From Melampsora larici-populina 98AG31 (taxonomy: Eukaryota > Basidiomycota > Pucciniomycetes > Pucciniales > Melampsoraceae): 64,000 nt of DNA. The position numbers were made by a program, and so were the translations under genes. Under the pieces are notes generated by a model. That model worked only from the letters and a program-made list of their open reading frames with translations. It had not been told where the DNA came from and did no database searches. Every line of letters starts with the position of its first letter. Position 1 is the stretch's first letter. The stretch covers positions 1-64,000 of the forward strand of contig NW_006768796.1 in NCBI RefSeq assembly GCF_000204055.1, written 5' to 3'. This document shows, piece after piece, positions 48,047 through 60,540 of this stretch.

Positions 48047-48464
48047 GCAGGTGCAAATGATTTCTGGGAGAAATCAAAGAGGTCAATGAGTGATATTGAT
48101 CCTAAAATCAGCGTAGATGACAAAGGTACTTACTCGGCGGATCTCCCATTGAAAGATGGAGATGGATCGGCTACGAGGTGGAATCCAAAGTCGGACGTGG
48201 TGAAATGAGATCGCAAATTGAGGTGAGTTGTGATATCTAATAAGCTGGACAATCAAAGTCAAGATCGGTTAAAGGGCAAAGGTGTCGCAGCACCGACCTA
48301 TGAGCTGAACAGGGATGAGATGTCGCAAAACCGAACCAACTGTCGCACAAAAACTTGAAGTGTCGCTGGCCAAAAGTGTATCTGTCGCTGGCTATGTAAA
48401 TATATACATATGCCGGGCGACATTGAGGGTGATGATGGACTCATTGCGTGAACTTTGAGCACAT

Positions 48465-48570
48465 GACAGGATGGCCGAGTGGTTAAGGCGGCAGTTTTGA
48501 ATACTTCACATTGCATGAACACATCAGCTGCTTCACTATGTGAGCGTGAGTTCAAACCTCACTCCTGTCG
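48465..48570 (+). tRNA. tRNA-Ser (anticodon TGA) with intron
   Basis: A class II tRNA folds well: acceptor stem GACAGGA with TCCTGTC, D arm GCCGAGTGGTTAAGGC, anticodon stem GCAGT with GCTGC, anticodon TGA at 48498-48500, long variable arm TTCACTATGTGAG, T arm GTGAG-TTCAAAC-CTCAC, and discriminator G as usual for serine. A 24-bp intron occupies 48502-48525, directly after position 37 as is standard. It decodes UCA-type serine codons. The internal A and B boxes are intact. It lies directly downstream of the KDZ-like element and one 47-bp repeat. Confidence 0.9.
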
Positions 48571-49679
48571 AAACAGTTCTTGTTTTTATGAACAATTTTT
48601 CCCAGTTTTTGGCTTCAATCCCACTTTATGTCACTTTCCATGACTTTTCTTGCAATCTCATCCATTCAATTCCACTTCAAACTCAACTCTATATTGCATA
48701 CTGTAACTGTCAGAAAGGGCACAAGACGCCTCAATGGCATATCACCTTTCTTACAAAGAACTCATTACATATTAATGGTGTTGGTAGCAACTGTTCATAC
48801 ATCATCATTAAGCTTCTTGAGGAAGTCTTCATACATTTTGAATTGTGTGTATTGTTGTTTTACTAAGTTGATTTGGCATTCTTTGCAGACACTAGACACC
48901 TTCAATGAATATGTTTGAAATGGTGTTGTGGTAATATGAACTGTGATCATAGAGGTCTAGATTGCTTATGAGACAAAAGGCATATATTGAAACCTATGTA
49001 GCAGTTGTGAATTGGGAAAAGCAATCAGATATAGTATGGTCTGATGTTGTTTCTTGGTATCACACTTTACAGCATTCAGATTGCCTGCCATGACTCACAT
49101 CAGCACATGGTTTTTGTGAATCAAGAATCCATGTCAATGTGTGCTGGTATGAGTTATGTCAGATGTTTTTTTGGCCTGGGGATGAATTTTGTTTACACAT
49201 GACTGACATGAGAAAATTACACGTCTAACCAATGCGCTGTTTATATGTTGGCAACGCCGAGCAATTGTGCTGCAAAAAACGTGCAACGCAATGGAACACA
49301 CTACAGCGGATATACACCGCGGCGCAACGCACCACAGCGGACCTGTGGCTGCCAAGTGCGCTGCATATTACAACATGGAATTCACGGGGTTGTGGTGCGT
49401 CTGCAGACGTGCAATGCACAGTGCACATGTTCCGGTTTTCAGCAAGGGGACAGACATTGATATGATGGCAATCTCGAATATCAATTTCCACCTTGTTTAA
49501 CTACATCACATCAGCTGGCTTATATCATCAATTACATCAAATCCCAACCAATGGGCATTTCACATTCAATCGAATGGATTCCAAAGGCGACTTGATTGAA
49601 GATGTTTTCAAGTTCCAGTCCCCCTCCATCCCTTACCGTTCAAGTCTTGAAATCCGTCTTTCACTCCTTCTCTTTCATC
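48571..49679. other. Intergenic, with a GC-rich insert
   Basis: No gene is recognised. From about 49230 to 49445 the sequence is far richer in GC, with many CGCA/TGCG words, GCAACGC and GTGCACTGTGC-type palindromic words (near 49415), unlike its AT-rich surroundings. It may be a small mobile element, but I could not match its ends. The left end of the Harbinger element must lie in this region or shortly after it. Confidence 0.4.
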
Positions 49680-50702
49680 ATGCCTAGTAGCCCAGGAGCA
49701 AAGGCTGTGGTTGATCAAAATGTGTCTTCCACTCCTCTTTGTCATTCAAGTCGTCCACCAACTCCTCATAAAAACATGTCTTCAATGGTTCAACCATCAA
49801 GAACTCGTATAGCCCTTCCACAAGCTTTGAAATCCAAGTCTAAGTCTACATTGCAAAAGAAGAAGTCAAATAAAACACCCAACAGTTTGAAACTGACACT
49901 GACAGTTACCGAAGCGATGACATCCAAGAAACGTACTCAAGGCAGCAAAACAAAGCCATTGCAGGTAAGTCTTTTGATACATTGTAATGTGATTTGAATT
50001 CAACTGAACTGATCCTGATCCTTTCAATATGACCAGGCAACCACCAAAGGTGTTCCATCAGACACCAAGATGAATCAAGACTTGGACGATGGTCTCACTG
50101 TGCGCCAAAAAGCCAAGTGTACCAAGGTTATGGAATCCGAGGAAGAAATTCAGTACAATGTGGTTGTGGATTACTTTGGGGCACCTGAATACCAGAAGAC
50201 TGATGTGAGTTTCAAATTATATCATCTGTCACCTCACAGTTATTCATTATTAACATTTGATTTGATCTCCTCACCTCCTGGATACTATAGGACCAAACTA
50301 TTCAACCTTCTTTGTACCCATGCCTTTGGTGCGGCCGTTACTGCTGTGTGTCCACCACCACCTTCTTCCGACCCGTTTGAACGTCCTATTGGCCAAAAAA
50401 ACGCCAAACGACAACGCCAAGAGGCTGACTTAGACACAGAGAGGACTGAAGAAGTCAAGCGAGCTTCAGACATCCAGGAACAAAAGCTTGCGGTGCTAGA
50501 ACAAGGACACAAGCTCGCTGATCGAGCTCTTCAAATCAATGCTGAGGCTAAGAGAAGTCACACTTATTATGAGGATATGAAAGTGTTAACAACTTCTCCC
50601 GACTTATGTCCAGATGAAGAGTCCAAAGCTGTTTTAAAGTTGATGAAAGCTAGATTGTTGAAGAAGTACTCAAATGATGAAGAGGGTCAAGCTGATGATT
50701 AG
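49680..50702 (+). CDS. Harbinger accessory protein (NAM-associated type)
   Basis: Exon 49680-49964 (start MPSSPGAKAVV) joins 50037 onwards by a clear GTAAGT...CCAG intron in phase. The remaining frame runs on to 50702. A second GTGAGT...ATAG intron at 50205-50290 looks real but is 86 bp and would break the frame, so either it is retained or there is a 1-bp error or mutation. The C-terminal third is charged and coiled coil (KRQRQEADLDTERTEEVKR) and resembles the NAM-associated C-terminal region of such accessory proteins, which help transposase bind DNA and enter the nucleus in plants. An earlier ATG at 49602 is also possible. Confidence 0.55.
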
Positions 50703-51082
50703 ATTAGTATTTTAAACTTGTAAATTGTTGTTTAACCTCAATAGTTTTTATTAGTTGAATCCGATTTAGTGGATCTCATCTCATCTCATGTTTTACACGT
50801 CTAAGTTTTTTGTTCACTCAATTTTTTTTTGTTCTATGGATTTGGCTTCTCAATAGTATAGCTGAAATACAAGTCATTTTCACGTATGCTTTTAACAACT
50901 TTGCATCTGAGAGAATATGAAAATAAGAAAGATACAACAATCCATCTTGATGAGATATGTGTAGCATGAAATTGAGACAAAAATGATGATAACAAGTTAA
51001 TAAAACTTGTAGGAAGTGATGAGTTCCTAATCATTACAACCAGAGCCCCGTTTCATCCACATCGCCGTCTTGAGATCAGCCA

Positions 51083-52433
51083 TCAAGCGTAAGTATTGAT
51101 CACGATCTCGTAGTTGTGACATAGTAACATAATACTCAGCAAGGGTATAAGATAATTGTGGATCGAGATGATTTGGATGATTCTAAGGCCGTGTTTTGTC
51201 CAATAGTCAATGGTGACTTGATCGAGCTCACCACGATCCTCTACAACCATGTTGTGGAGGATGATGCAACATAACATCACCTCAGTCATTTCCTTGAGAC
51301 TCCAAAGCCGACATGGTTGAGTTAAGATATGCCAGCGCGCTTGAAGCACACCAAAAGCGCGCTCAATATCTTTCCTCAGCGCTTCCTGCAGCTTGCAGAA
51401 ATGTCGACTCGCTTCATCCAAAGGGTTTTGAATGGATTTGATGAGGACGGGCCAGGGAGGATAGATCCCATCTGCCAGATAGTATCCACGAGTGTAATGA
51501 TTCCCATTCACCTTGAAGTGGACTCGATCTTCAGAACCTGGAGTGTAGAATAGGTCAGATCTATCCTACATAATGTAATGCGAAAAACCTACCGTTGATG
51601 AATGAATCAAACAAAGGACTCTTCTGTAAGACATTAATATCATTCAGAGCTCCTGGTGTCCCAAAGAAGGCATGCCAGATACGTAGATTTTTTGAAGCAA
51701 CAGCCTCCAGTATAACTGAGGTTCCTTTTTCTTTCCCCTCGTACTGACCAGCCCACGCTTGAGGGCAGTTCTTCCAAAGCCAGTGCATGCCATCTATACT
51801 CCCTTTACATCCTGGGAAGCCTCTCATTTCATTTTCTTTCAGTATTACTTCCAGCTCTTCGGAGTTTGGAGGTTGTAGATATTCTTTTCCATAAATCTCA
51901 ATGATATTGTGTACAAAATGTTTTAAACATTCTACTGCAGTACTTTCACCAATTTTCAAGTAATCATCTGAACCATCAGCAGCAGTTCCATACACCAACT
52001 GTCTCAGTGCAGCGGTGATCTTCTGGGTTGTTGAATGTCCTAGTTGCAGACAGCAATCCTATATGAAATGTAGATATTAATTAGATTGAAGAAACTTTTG
52101 GAAGATTTGAGATTTGGATAAACTTACACGACGTTGTATCCAGTATCTGCTGTGTCCTTGCAGGTCAGTAGCCAGTCTCTGAAAGAGTCCTGGACTCATC
52201 CAGAACCGTCTTTCAAATAAATGGCGTGGATACAACGGCGATTCGACAAAGTAATCGTTTTGAAGGAGTTTATCGGCAGCAATTTGATCACGTTGAATCC
52301 GTGCATGTGTGTTCTGATGGCTGGGTGTAGATGGATTGTTGATGAGATCCATGATCAACTGATCATAATCTTCATCTTTGAGTTCTTCATTGATTGATTT
52401 CAAGTGTTGTTCTAAAACAGACAATGCGTCCAT
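51083..52433 (-). CDS. PIF/Harbinger DDE transposase (DDE_Tnp_4)
   Basis: Exons 52433-52128, 52058-51593 and 51537 to about 51083 join in phase. Start MDALSVLEQHLK; then ERRFWMSPGLFQRL and the helix-turn-helix-like LGHSTTQKITAALRQL. Catalytic residues of the DDE family are visible: first Asp in GSIDGMHW, second Asp in GALNDINVL, and Glu in RKDIERAFGVLQARW. The protein cuts and joins the element's ends. After HNMVVEDRGELDQ the expected C-terminus continues in another frame (AEYYVTMSQLRDRDQYLRLM, stop at 51027-51029), so a 1-bp indel or unrecognised small intron affects the last 45 residues. All catalytic residues are kept. Confidence 0.82.
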
Positions 52434-52679
52434 TTGAGAAGATGATTTGAGTTTGGGCTTTGAAAAGAATTGTGTAGCCTCAAACTAAATCCAACGGTTG
52501 TGGGCACAGTCTGTATATTTGGATTAACTAGTATTAACCCCAGCTTTACAGACAACGACTGTGGGAACTGGCTTTAGTTTAGTTGACCCTGACTAAAGAT
52601 CTCTAAGTTTACCCACGCTAAAGCCAAAATTGACGCCAACGGTTGGAGATGCTCTTACCAAGATAATCAAATCTTCTCA

Positions 52680-53442
52680 GCCATTAGTGGTGCTTGAAGT
52701 AGACCTGGTTTCAAAAAACTTGGTTAACCTCTAACCTAAAAAAATTCCCACTTGGAGAGTGAGCATGCAAGAGAGTGAATTATTGGTTATCCACAAAATT
52801 TGGCATGTGGGCATGCAACTTTTGGCTGAGGAGTTTTTTGACCTGCCATAACTTCTCACCACATAAATAAACAGTCTTTGGACCAAAGCGAGTTCATGTG
52901 CACCTGCTGAACCTGAATACATTCATGTATCTAGCAGCATATTTGATTCAATGATTGCAGAGCAATGACAGGCTGAAGTTCAAAAAAACCAAATCTCCAA
53001 GAATGCTGTCCAACCTGTCAAAAGCTCATACTGGGCCAGCTGAGAGGTTACATGTAAACACATTGTTCAAGTCTTTCTACAGTTCTTTCCTGAAACCAAG
53101 AGAGATTCCAAAGAACCAGTATGTGTAGGTTGAGTGGGTGCACATGAACTTTCTTTGGTCCAAAGACTGTTTATGTATGTGAAAAGAAGTTATGCCAGGT
53201 TAAAAAAACTTTCCAGCCAAACATTTCTTGCTCACATGCCAAATTTTGTGGCTAACTCATAAGTCCCTCTCTTGCAGGCTCATGCCAAGGGAGACTTTCT
53301 TGGGTTAGGATCTACTCAGTTGACTTTTTGGCTGTGAGCTGTCAAAACATGTCAACTTGATACACAAATTTACTGCCAAAAATCAACTGGGTCAGCTGAG
53401 TTTTTCTTAAAAGCCAGGTCTACTTTGAGCACCACTATTGGC
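52680..53442. mobile_element. Fold-back element, 763 bp
   Basis: The two halves are imperfect inverted copies over several hundred bp. Ends GCCATTAGTGGTGC and GCACCACTATTGGC match with one mismatch, and both sides carry AGACCTGG/CCAGGTCT further in. TCA flanks both ends (52677-52679 and 53443-53445). The inner part includes GTCTTTGGACCAAAG-type words on both arms. It has no coding capacity and sits 20 bp from the Harbinger right end; Harbinger-type mobilisation is possible. Confidence 0.65.
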
Positions 53443-54239
53443 TCACTATCAAGCATAAAGTCTACATACTGTGATCAAATCCTCTTGAAAATTTTCTTCA
53501 AAACACATACAACTCAATACCAAATCTCCTCACTAAATCATCTCTTTTAGAAAACAAAAAACTCTTGTTTTCTGAATCCAACAGCTCAGCAAAGAAAACT
53601 CAAAAAGATGTATGATGAGTTTATATAAAGGCTGAAGGTTTAGGTAATTAAGTTGGATTGTAATCTTAAAATGTTTCAATCAAGAAAAAAAAAAGTTAAC
53701 CTATATGACTCTGAGCCACAATGCACTTCATAATCATTGTTTCTTTGGGAAACTTATTTTATGCTGGTAGTGTATGTATTGTCACAAGTCATCAAGAAAA
53801 AACAATGATGATAATGAACATTCACTTCAAATCAATCAAGAACCTGAAAATGAGATTATCTTGTTATCATGACTCATAAAATCCAAAACCCTTCCAAACC
53901 CCACCACCACCAAAACCAAGAAAACCTGAACCCAACTTGATTTTTTCCCCTTCAGATTTATCAAGAGATCAATGTAATTTATATTTTTCATCAAATTCAA
54001 AATCAAATTGTAAATAAATAAAAATCAACCAAAATCTAAACTCCAAACCCAAACCAAAAATAATGATTCCCAAACACAAAAAAAAAAGAAATCCTAAACC
54101 GAATAATCTTTTACTTTCACCAATGTAAACTCAAACCACCCAGTACCTACACCTCACTCTTTTCCAAACCTTTACCACTATCACCACCCATGACTCATCC
54201 ACCCAAATCCCTCAACTCCTCTCTGCTTTGTTTTCCTTT
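53443..54239. other. AT-rich intergenic region downstream of coilin-like gene
   Basis: No gene is recognised. A-rich runs and CCAAACCC words dominate; the poly(A) signal and 3' UTR of the coilin-like gene (minus strand) probably lie in 53900-54239, but I cannot place them. Confidence 0.4.
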
Positions 54240-56600
54240 TTACATTCTTCTAACTTCAACCACTTCATCCCACTTCCAATCCCTACAATCCAACTCACCT
54301 TCTTCATTCCCATTCCCATCCCCGCTCTGATTCCCACTCCAAAGACATTTCATCAAACTATCTCTATAACTTTCTTTAATCAACTCACGTTCACGTAATC
54401 CAGAATACCCTCCTTCTCCTTCTCCATCTTCTCCATCTTCTTCTTCTTCCGCAAAGTCTTGGTTTAAACTTTGATCAAAAGATGAAGTAAGTAAAGGTAA
54501 ACACCTTCGATCGATCTTCATTCTCAAAAAAACCAGATCAGTTTCCAAAACCTTTCCAAAATAAACCATGATCTCAGGTGTCAAACTTTCCATCGAAAGT
54601 TCAATCACCTAAACCCCCAAAAAACACCCAACCAGATCAGTATAACGATCACATCGTTTTCAAGAAGTTTAGATGATTTTCATTACATACCTTTAGTGCA
54701 ATCCGATCACCTTTTTTTGTACTTTGACAATCTACTTTCTCATACCTATCCCACTCTTTGATCACTTTTTCTTTATAGTCCAATCCGACTTCGACGTCTT
54801 TACCCAAACCTTTCTCTTCCTTCGGTTTAATCAAATGACCTCCAGATTTAATAAACTCATCATACTCCAGTTCAATCTCATCATCCCTTCCCTCTTCTTC
54901 TTCCAAACTCTGATCTCTCATCTTCGCAGCTCTAGCTCTTTTATTCCTCTTGACCTGTTTTTTCCTATTCTGGGCTCTTTTTCTCTTACTACTAGTACTA
55001 CCATTTAAACAATCTTGATAGGACCCCATTGAACCAGTTGAGATTTGTCCAGGAACCCAATTCGGATCTTCTACATCTACCCAACTAATCTGAACATTCC
55101 TAGGTATCGTGCATGGGTCCCTTAAAGAAGGAGGAGGTCCATACCCTACGCCAATCTGATGGTTATCTACCTGTTCTTTTACTTCATCGAGAATTTCTTC
55201 ACGATCAAACTTGGGTGAAGCAGGTGTATAAGTTGGACTACTCTTTTGTAGACTTCTTGCTTCGGGTTCTGCTTCAGGTTCGTTCTGATAAAAGACTATT
55301 TTACTGGCTTGGTGAAGTTCAGTAGTGGATGAGTGACGTAGGTTCTTGCGTTTGTTTTTGTTGGATAATGAAAACATTTTGAAAGAGTCAGGTTGGATGA
55401 TTGGGACTCGTTTGGGTTGGAGTGGGAGGATTGGGTTGGAGGGTCTGGTGTAGGTCGAAGTTGAGGTTGAGGCGGTTGGCTGAGGGTTAGGGTCAGGAGG
55501 TTTGATGGGCGCTGAGGATGGGGCTGAGGAATTCGAGTCTGATTCGGGATCTGAACTTGAACTTGAACTTGATTTAGATCCTGAACTTGATTTGGATGCT
55601 GATCCTGAGTCGGAATCGGAATTGGAATCGGATTCAGTTTCACTAGATTCAGTAGTAGATCCTGAGCTATTCGATGATTTTTCATCCGAAGAAACCGTCC
55701 TAGTAGGTCCGATCAAAGTACACCCAGACCTTCCCAAACCTTTCTCAACCTGACCAAGCTTTCCATGACGCTCATTGCTACTCAAGCCAGTCCGGGATCC
55801 TTGATCTTCTGATTCTAAAGATTTAATGGGTTCTTGTTGTCTTAAAAACGATCTCCGTTTCCGTTTTCGTGAGTTTCGGGCCTTCGTTCGGGAACTTCCT
55901 GTGCCTGGAATCGGAGTGGTTCGGGTTGGATCATGATTAGGGATCAGAGATTTGCAGGGTTCTTGGGAAGCTTTCTGGCTCGTGGAAGAGGAGGAGATTG
56001 GTAATGGTTTGATGGGTCTTGGGATTGGGGTTGGGTTTGAATGTGTTTTGTTGGGTTCGGTTGGGATTAGGTCATGTTTTGAGGATAGTTTGGTGGACGT
56101 TGAGGTTCGTTCGGGTATAAGTTTAACACTATTTAATGTTGAAAAATATGAGTTGGATTTTTTTTAGTGTTTGAGTGTGATTAGTACAAACTCACTCAAT
56201 CACATCATTCTGTTATTCAAAAATTCACCAAAAAAAAGTTTTAAATGATTTTTTTTCAAAGGGATTTGGTAGGAGTTTTTTGAATTGGATCAGGTTTTTA
56301 GACTTACTACATCGATTACCGTACAAGGAGACTGATCCAAAAAAGCAAAACCTAAGAAAATTGTACAAATCATCGTTATTAATTAATCAGTTTCCAGAAA
56401 GAATGATGATAGAGAGAGAATGTACCTTGAGATTCGAGTTGGATTTGAGAAGATGGATGAGAATCGATCGAAGTGGATTGAAGGATCGAGTGTTTGAATT
56501 GAAGGATCGAATGGAATGGATCAAAGGTTAACCATAGTTGATGAGAAGTGAGTGGTGCATGAGTCTTGACTCTTACTCTCTTTAAATTCTCATTCATCAT
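54240..56600 (-). CDS. Coilin-like protein
   Basis: Five exons on the minus strand, 56600-56426, 56351-56308, 56209-56196, 56128-54691 and 54608-54240, give 679 aa with every phase closing. The N-terminus (RVRVKTHAPL, LWLTFDPF, then FLDQSPCTVIDV and DVIDVKLIPE across the 14-bp exon 3) matches the ubiquitin-like N-terminal domain of coilin. The centre is disordered: an RKRKRR basic stretch, a Ser/Asp/Glu tract and KRKRAQNRKKQVKRNKRARA, both nuclear-localisation type. The C-terminus, GDRIALKVIELSMESLTPEI..YFGKVL, matches the Tudor-like coilin domain. Coilin scaffolds Cajal bodies in the nucleus, where snRNPs mature. Human coilin is 576 aa. The start is the ATG at 56600, 183 bp from FUR1. Assignment rests on memory of the two end domains. 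Confidence 0.68.
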
Positions 56601-56783
56601 CACAAAATGGTAATGGCAATGGCAATGAAGGAAGAAAACAAATTAACAAAAGTTGGCAATGGAGTAAAGACCCGAGTCTGAATACTCGACACCAACCCAC
56701 CGGATCGGATCAAAGTCTCAAACCCTCATCCAGATTCCAATCCAACCCATTCCCATCCATTCCCATCCATTCCATCAAGAACA
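56601..56783. promoter_or_regulatory. Shared bidirectional promoter, coilin-like gene and FUR1
   Basis: Only 183 bp separate the two divergent start codons. The stretch contains TGGCAATGG/GGCAATGG words repeated at 56609-56660, a palindromic GACCCGAGTC...GACACC area and CCATTCCCATCCATTCC repeats just before the FUR1 ATG. No TATA box is obvious on either side. Confidence 0.6.
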
Positions 56784-58315
<1,532 letters not shown>

Positions 58316-59587
58316 TTGATTTATTATTGGGTTCGGAGAGTAATCGAAACCAAAGATCTTGAGTATGAAACCATTCTCAAGAATATAATAATTTTGGTCT
58401 TTTCTTAAAGAAGTTGTAAATCGTATTAATGAAAGATTATGCTTAATTGATCAAATGATTTATTGTAAACATAAGATGATTTTTTTTCACAAATACCAGG
58501 CATTTGAAATTGACTTTTGGGTTTTTTTGGGTTTTGAAAGAGAGGTTTTTTTGGAATTTGATTGATGAAAGATGAAAGTGTAAGTTTGAATTGGATCATA
58601 GTGTGAGAATCATTAGTTGAGTGTAAAAAGATGGGATTGGTTTGATCTGATTCTCAAATCTGACTAGTTTCTTTTAGAAAAGGTATACCATCTTTTTTAA
58701 GGTATTGCAAAGTGAGATGGATTGTTTCCTGAAAGAAGGACTGATCTTTTTCAAAGTTGATAAAAATCAGTAAAACTTTGGAAGTTTTGTTTTTATTCTT
58801 ATAATTGTAATCTTTCATTTTTCATAACCTTTGAATGGAATTTTTAAAAAGACTCCGCTAGATCAAGGAGGATTTGTCTTTATATATTTAATAGTGAGCT
58901 GGTCATAGTCTTGGTTCATATCACCATCATGTCCGTGTGATGTTCGCTCGTCAACGAGGGCACGCGAGTCGCCTTTGTGCCTCAAAGGCAGTCCGCGTGC
59001 ACTCGTCGTCGGGCGACTGCCACAAGGACACGGTGCACCGTACTTGACTTTTCTTATCCTGGGGATGGGGATCAGAGTCATAAAGTGGTGTGGTGGTAGA
59101 AATCGGATGAGTAAATGAAAAGCTCATCAAAATCAAGGGGTTGAGATCAATTGCAGATTGTAGTTGGTAAGCGCACATGATATCCTCACGTTATCATAAG
59201 CTGGAGAATGTCAAGAAGTAAGACTCTTAGATCTTATGACATGACTTGTTTTCTGTTTCCTCAGCTATGGAAGTCTTGGGTCTGACTTATGGTAACCACT
59301 TATAGCTTGGTGAAAAGATTTATATGAGGTGGCACTGATGATATATGGAAATCATCTTGGAAAAACAAATAGAAAAGATTAAGAAGTTTCTGTAGCTTTC
59401 TGATTATCATGACCAAACAAAAAGATGAATCTTCTGCATGAACAGGAATTTCATTCTATCAGATCACAGTGACCATGAATTTAGATAAACTTATCACTTT
59501 AAGAATAGATCACACATTTAACAATGAAGCAAAGAATCCAACAAGTATAATTGATTGCAGACCAGAACCGATTTCTGATTCTTATTC
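58316..59587. other. Intergenic, with a small GC-rich insert
   Basis: No gene is recognised. About 110 bp at 58935-59045 are GC-rich with an inverted AGTCGCC/GGCGACT pair and GCACTCGTCGTC; this resembles a short repeat fragment dropped into AT-rich DNA. The rest is FUR1 3' flank and AT-rich sequence. Confidence 0.4.
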
Positions 59588-59830
59588 TTATGCTGAATCT
59601 AAAGGGTTAGAAAGTTTTGATGGGTAAGGACAATCCAATGGATCTTGATCATGATGGTGTTGACACATCCTACACCCTATTTCTCGTTCTGGTACTATAC
59701 CATGAGTCACTAGACTGTCTTGGGCTGGGATGATGCCTTTTTGACTTTGGATGGTTTGGATCATTTTACTGTATGTTTGGTTGATGGAGAGAGAGAGGAT
59801 GAAGATGAAACTGATCAGGTTGAGGTTCAT
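59588..59830 (-). CDS. Small secreted protein, candidate effector
   Basis: The frame gives 80 aa. Residues 1-21 (MNLNLISFIFILSLSINQTY) are a clear signal peptide with a likely cut after YS. The mature part is about 59 aa, with three cysteines in GCRMCQHHHDQ and LDCPYP, plus a His cluster. I know no family for it. Small secreted proteins near other such genes are common in rust genomes. The ATG is the first in the frame, and the upstream region to the left side of the next gene is free of other frames. Confidence 0.55.
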   Translation of the reverse strand: MNLNLISFIFILSLSINQTYSKMIQTIQSQKGIIPAQDSLVTHGIVPEREIGCRMCQHHHDQDPLDCPYPSKLSNPLDSA

Positions 59831-60154
59831 GGTGATGAAATGTCTGGTTTGGGGGTCAAGTGTTAGTTCATGGATCGTGGTGATGAATTATGTGATGGTT
59901 TGAATGTTTAGAGACTCACCAGGAAGATTAAGTAACGATATTATATGTGGATTGGACTTGAATTTAAACTGATAGGATCTGAATATATCAGAAAGGATGA
60001 AGAGTGTGGAGATATAATCTTGGCTCAGTTTGTTTACAACCAAGATATAGGTACATGATCAGACGCCGAAAATCATAGGAAAACCTACCAAGGCAATCGA
60101 AAAATGTCGGACGAAGTGATGATTAGATAAATGAACCAATGATGAGAGAAACAG

Positions 60155-60540
60155 GTGGCCTTTTTTATATTCGTGGTAGAAAATTTCACTCGCCAATTCT
60201 TGCTTCATCAAGTTCTGGAACATTATGCTGCGTTTGGTTGTATTCGTTCCTACAGTGTTGTAGACATATCAGATCTGAAGATTGATGAGTCTCATATGCT
60301 AGAGACGTCGTTTGTGGACTCGTATGAGATCCTTTGATCAGAGAAGCTGAGTTACTGCTGTCCAACTCTTACCTCATCAAGTGATGTAACACAGTTCTGG
60401 GTTTGATTGCATGACCTTTTTCAGAGTTGTATCATGATCAGCTTCTGACATGTGGAGATTGCTGAGTCTCTTATGCTGGAGAAGTTGATGATGGTTTCCT
60501 ATGATACACGTCCTTTGATTCATGTAGTGTTTGGTATTCG
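60155..60540. repeat. Diverged tandem duplication
   Basis: The piece at about 60185-60340 and the piece at 60365-60540 align: both contain CTTCATCAAGT or CTCATCAAGT, then GAGTCTCATATGCTAGAGA or GAGTCTCTTATGCTGGAGA, then a TATGA..CCTTTGAT end. The right copy is the 3' part of the frame at 60377-60604, so the left copy is probably a decayed duplicate of that gene. Confidence 0.55.

Larger units (their letters stand above)
45911..48422. mobile_element. KDZ-like element, internal-deletion derivative
   Basis: Inverted repeats at 45911-46021 and 48312-48422 (111 bp, a few mismatches) begin TGTCGCCCGG and hold several copies of GCGACA/TGTCGC on both strands, as expected for transposase-binding subterminal repeats. 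Two genes point inwards: 46559-47231 (plus) and 48046-47113 (minus, transposase N-terminus). They run into each other near 47113-47231, so the central part, with the catalytic region, has been deleted. The right end abuts the 47-bp repeat in front of tRNA-Ser. KDZ (Kyakuja-Dileera-Zisupton) is my best family guess from the transposase N-terminus. Confidence 0.6.
49680..52657. mobile_element. PIF/Harbinger element, two genes
   Basis: A plus-strand accessory gene and a minus-strand DDE transposase converge, the standard PIF/Harbinger layout. The right side ends at 52641-52657 in GGTTGGAGATGCTCTTA, which matches Harbinger and Tourist-type ends (read outwards TAAGAGCATCTCCAACC) next to a TTA target. 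I could not find the matching left end, so the left border given is only the accessory gene start. Confidence 0.65.

Noticed and set aside
49232..49500. Cysteine-rich frames on both strands in the GC-rich insert
   Set aside because: Six overlapping frames on both strands come from composition (TGC/GCA words); none has a start context, signal peptide or match.
54724..55753. Plus-strand frames opposite the coilin-like gene, including acidic and hydrophobic runs
   Set aside because: They are antisense shadows of low-complexity Ser/Asp/Lys codons in the real gene.
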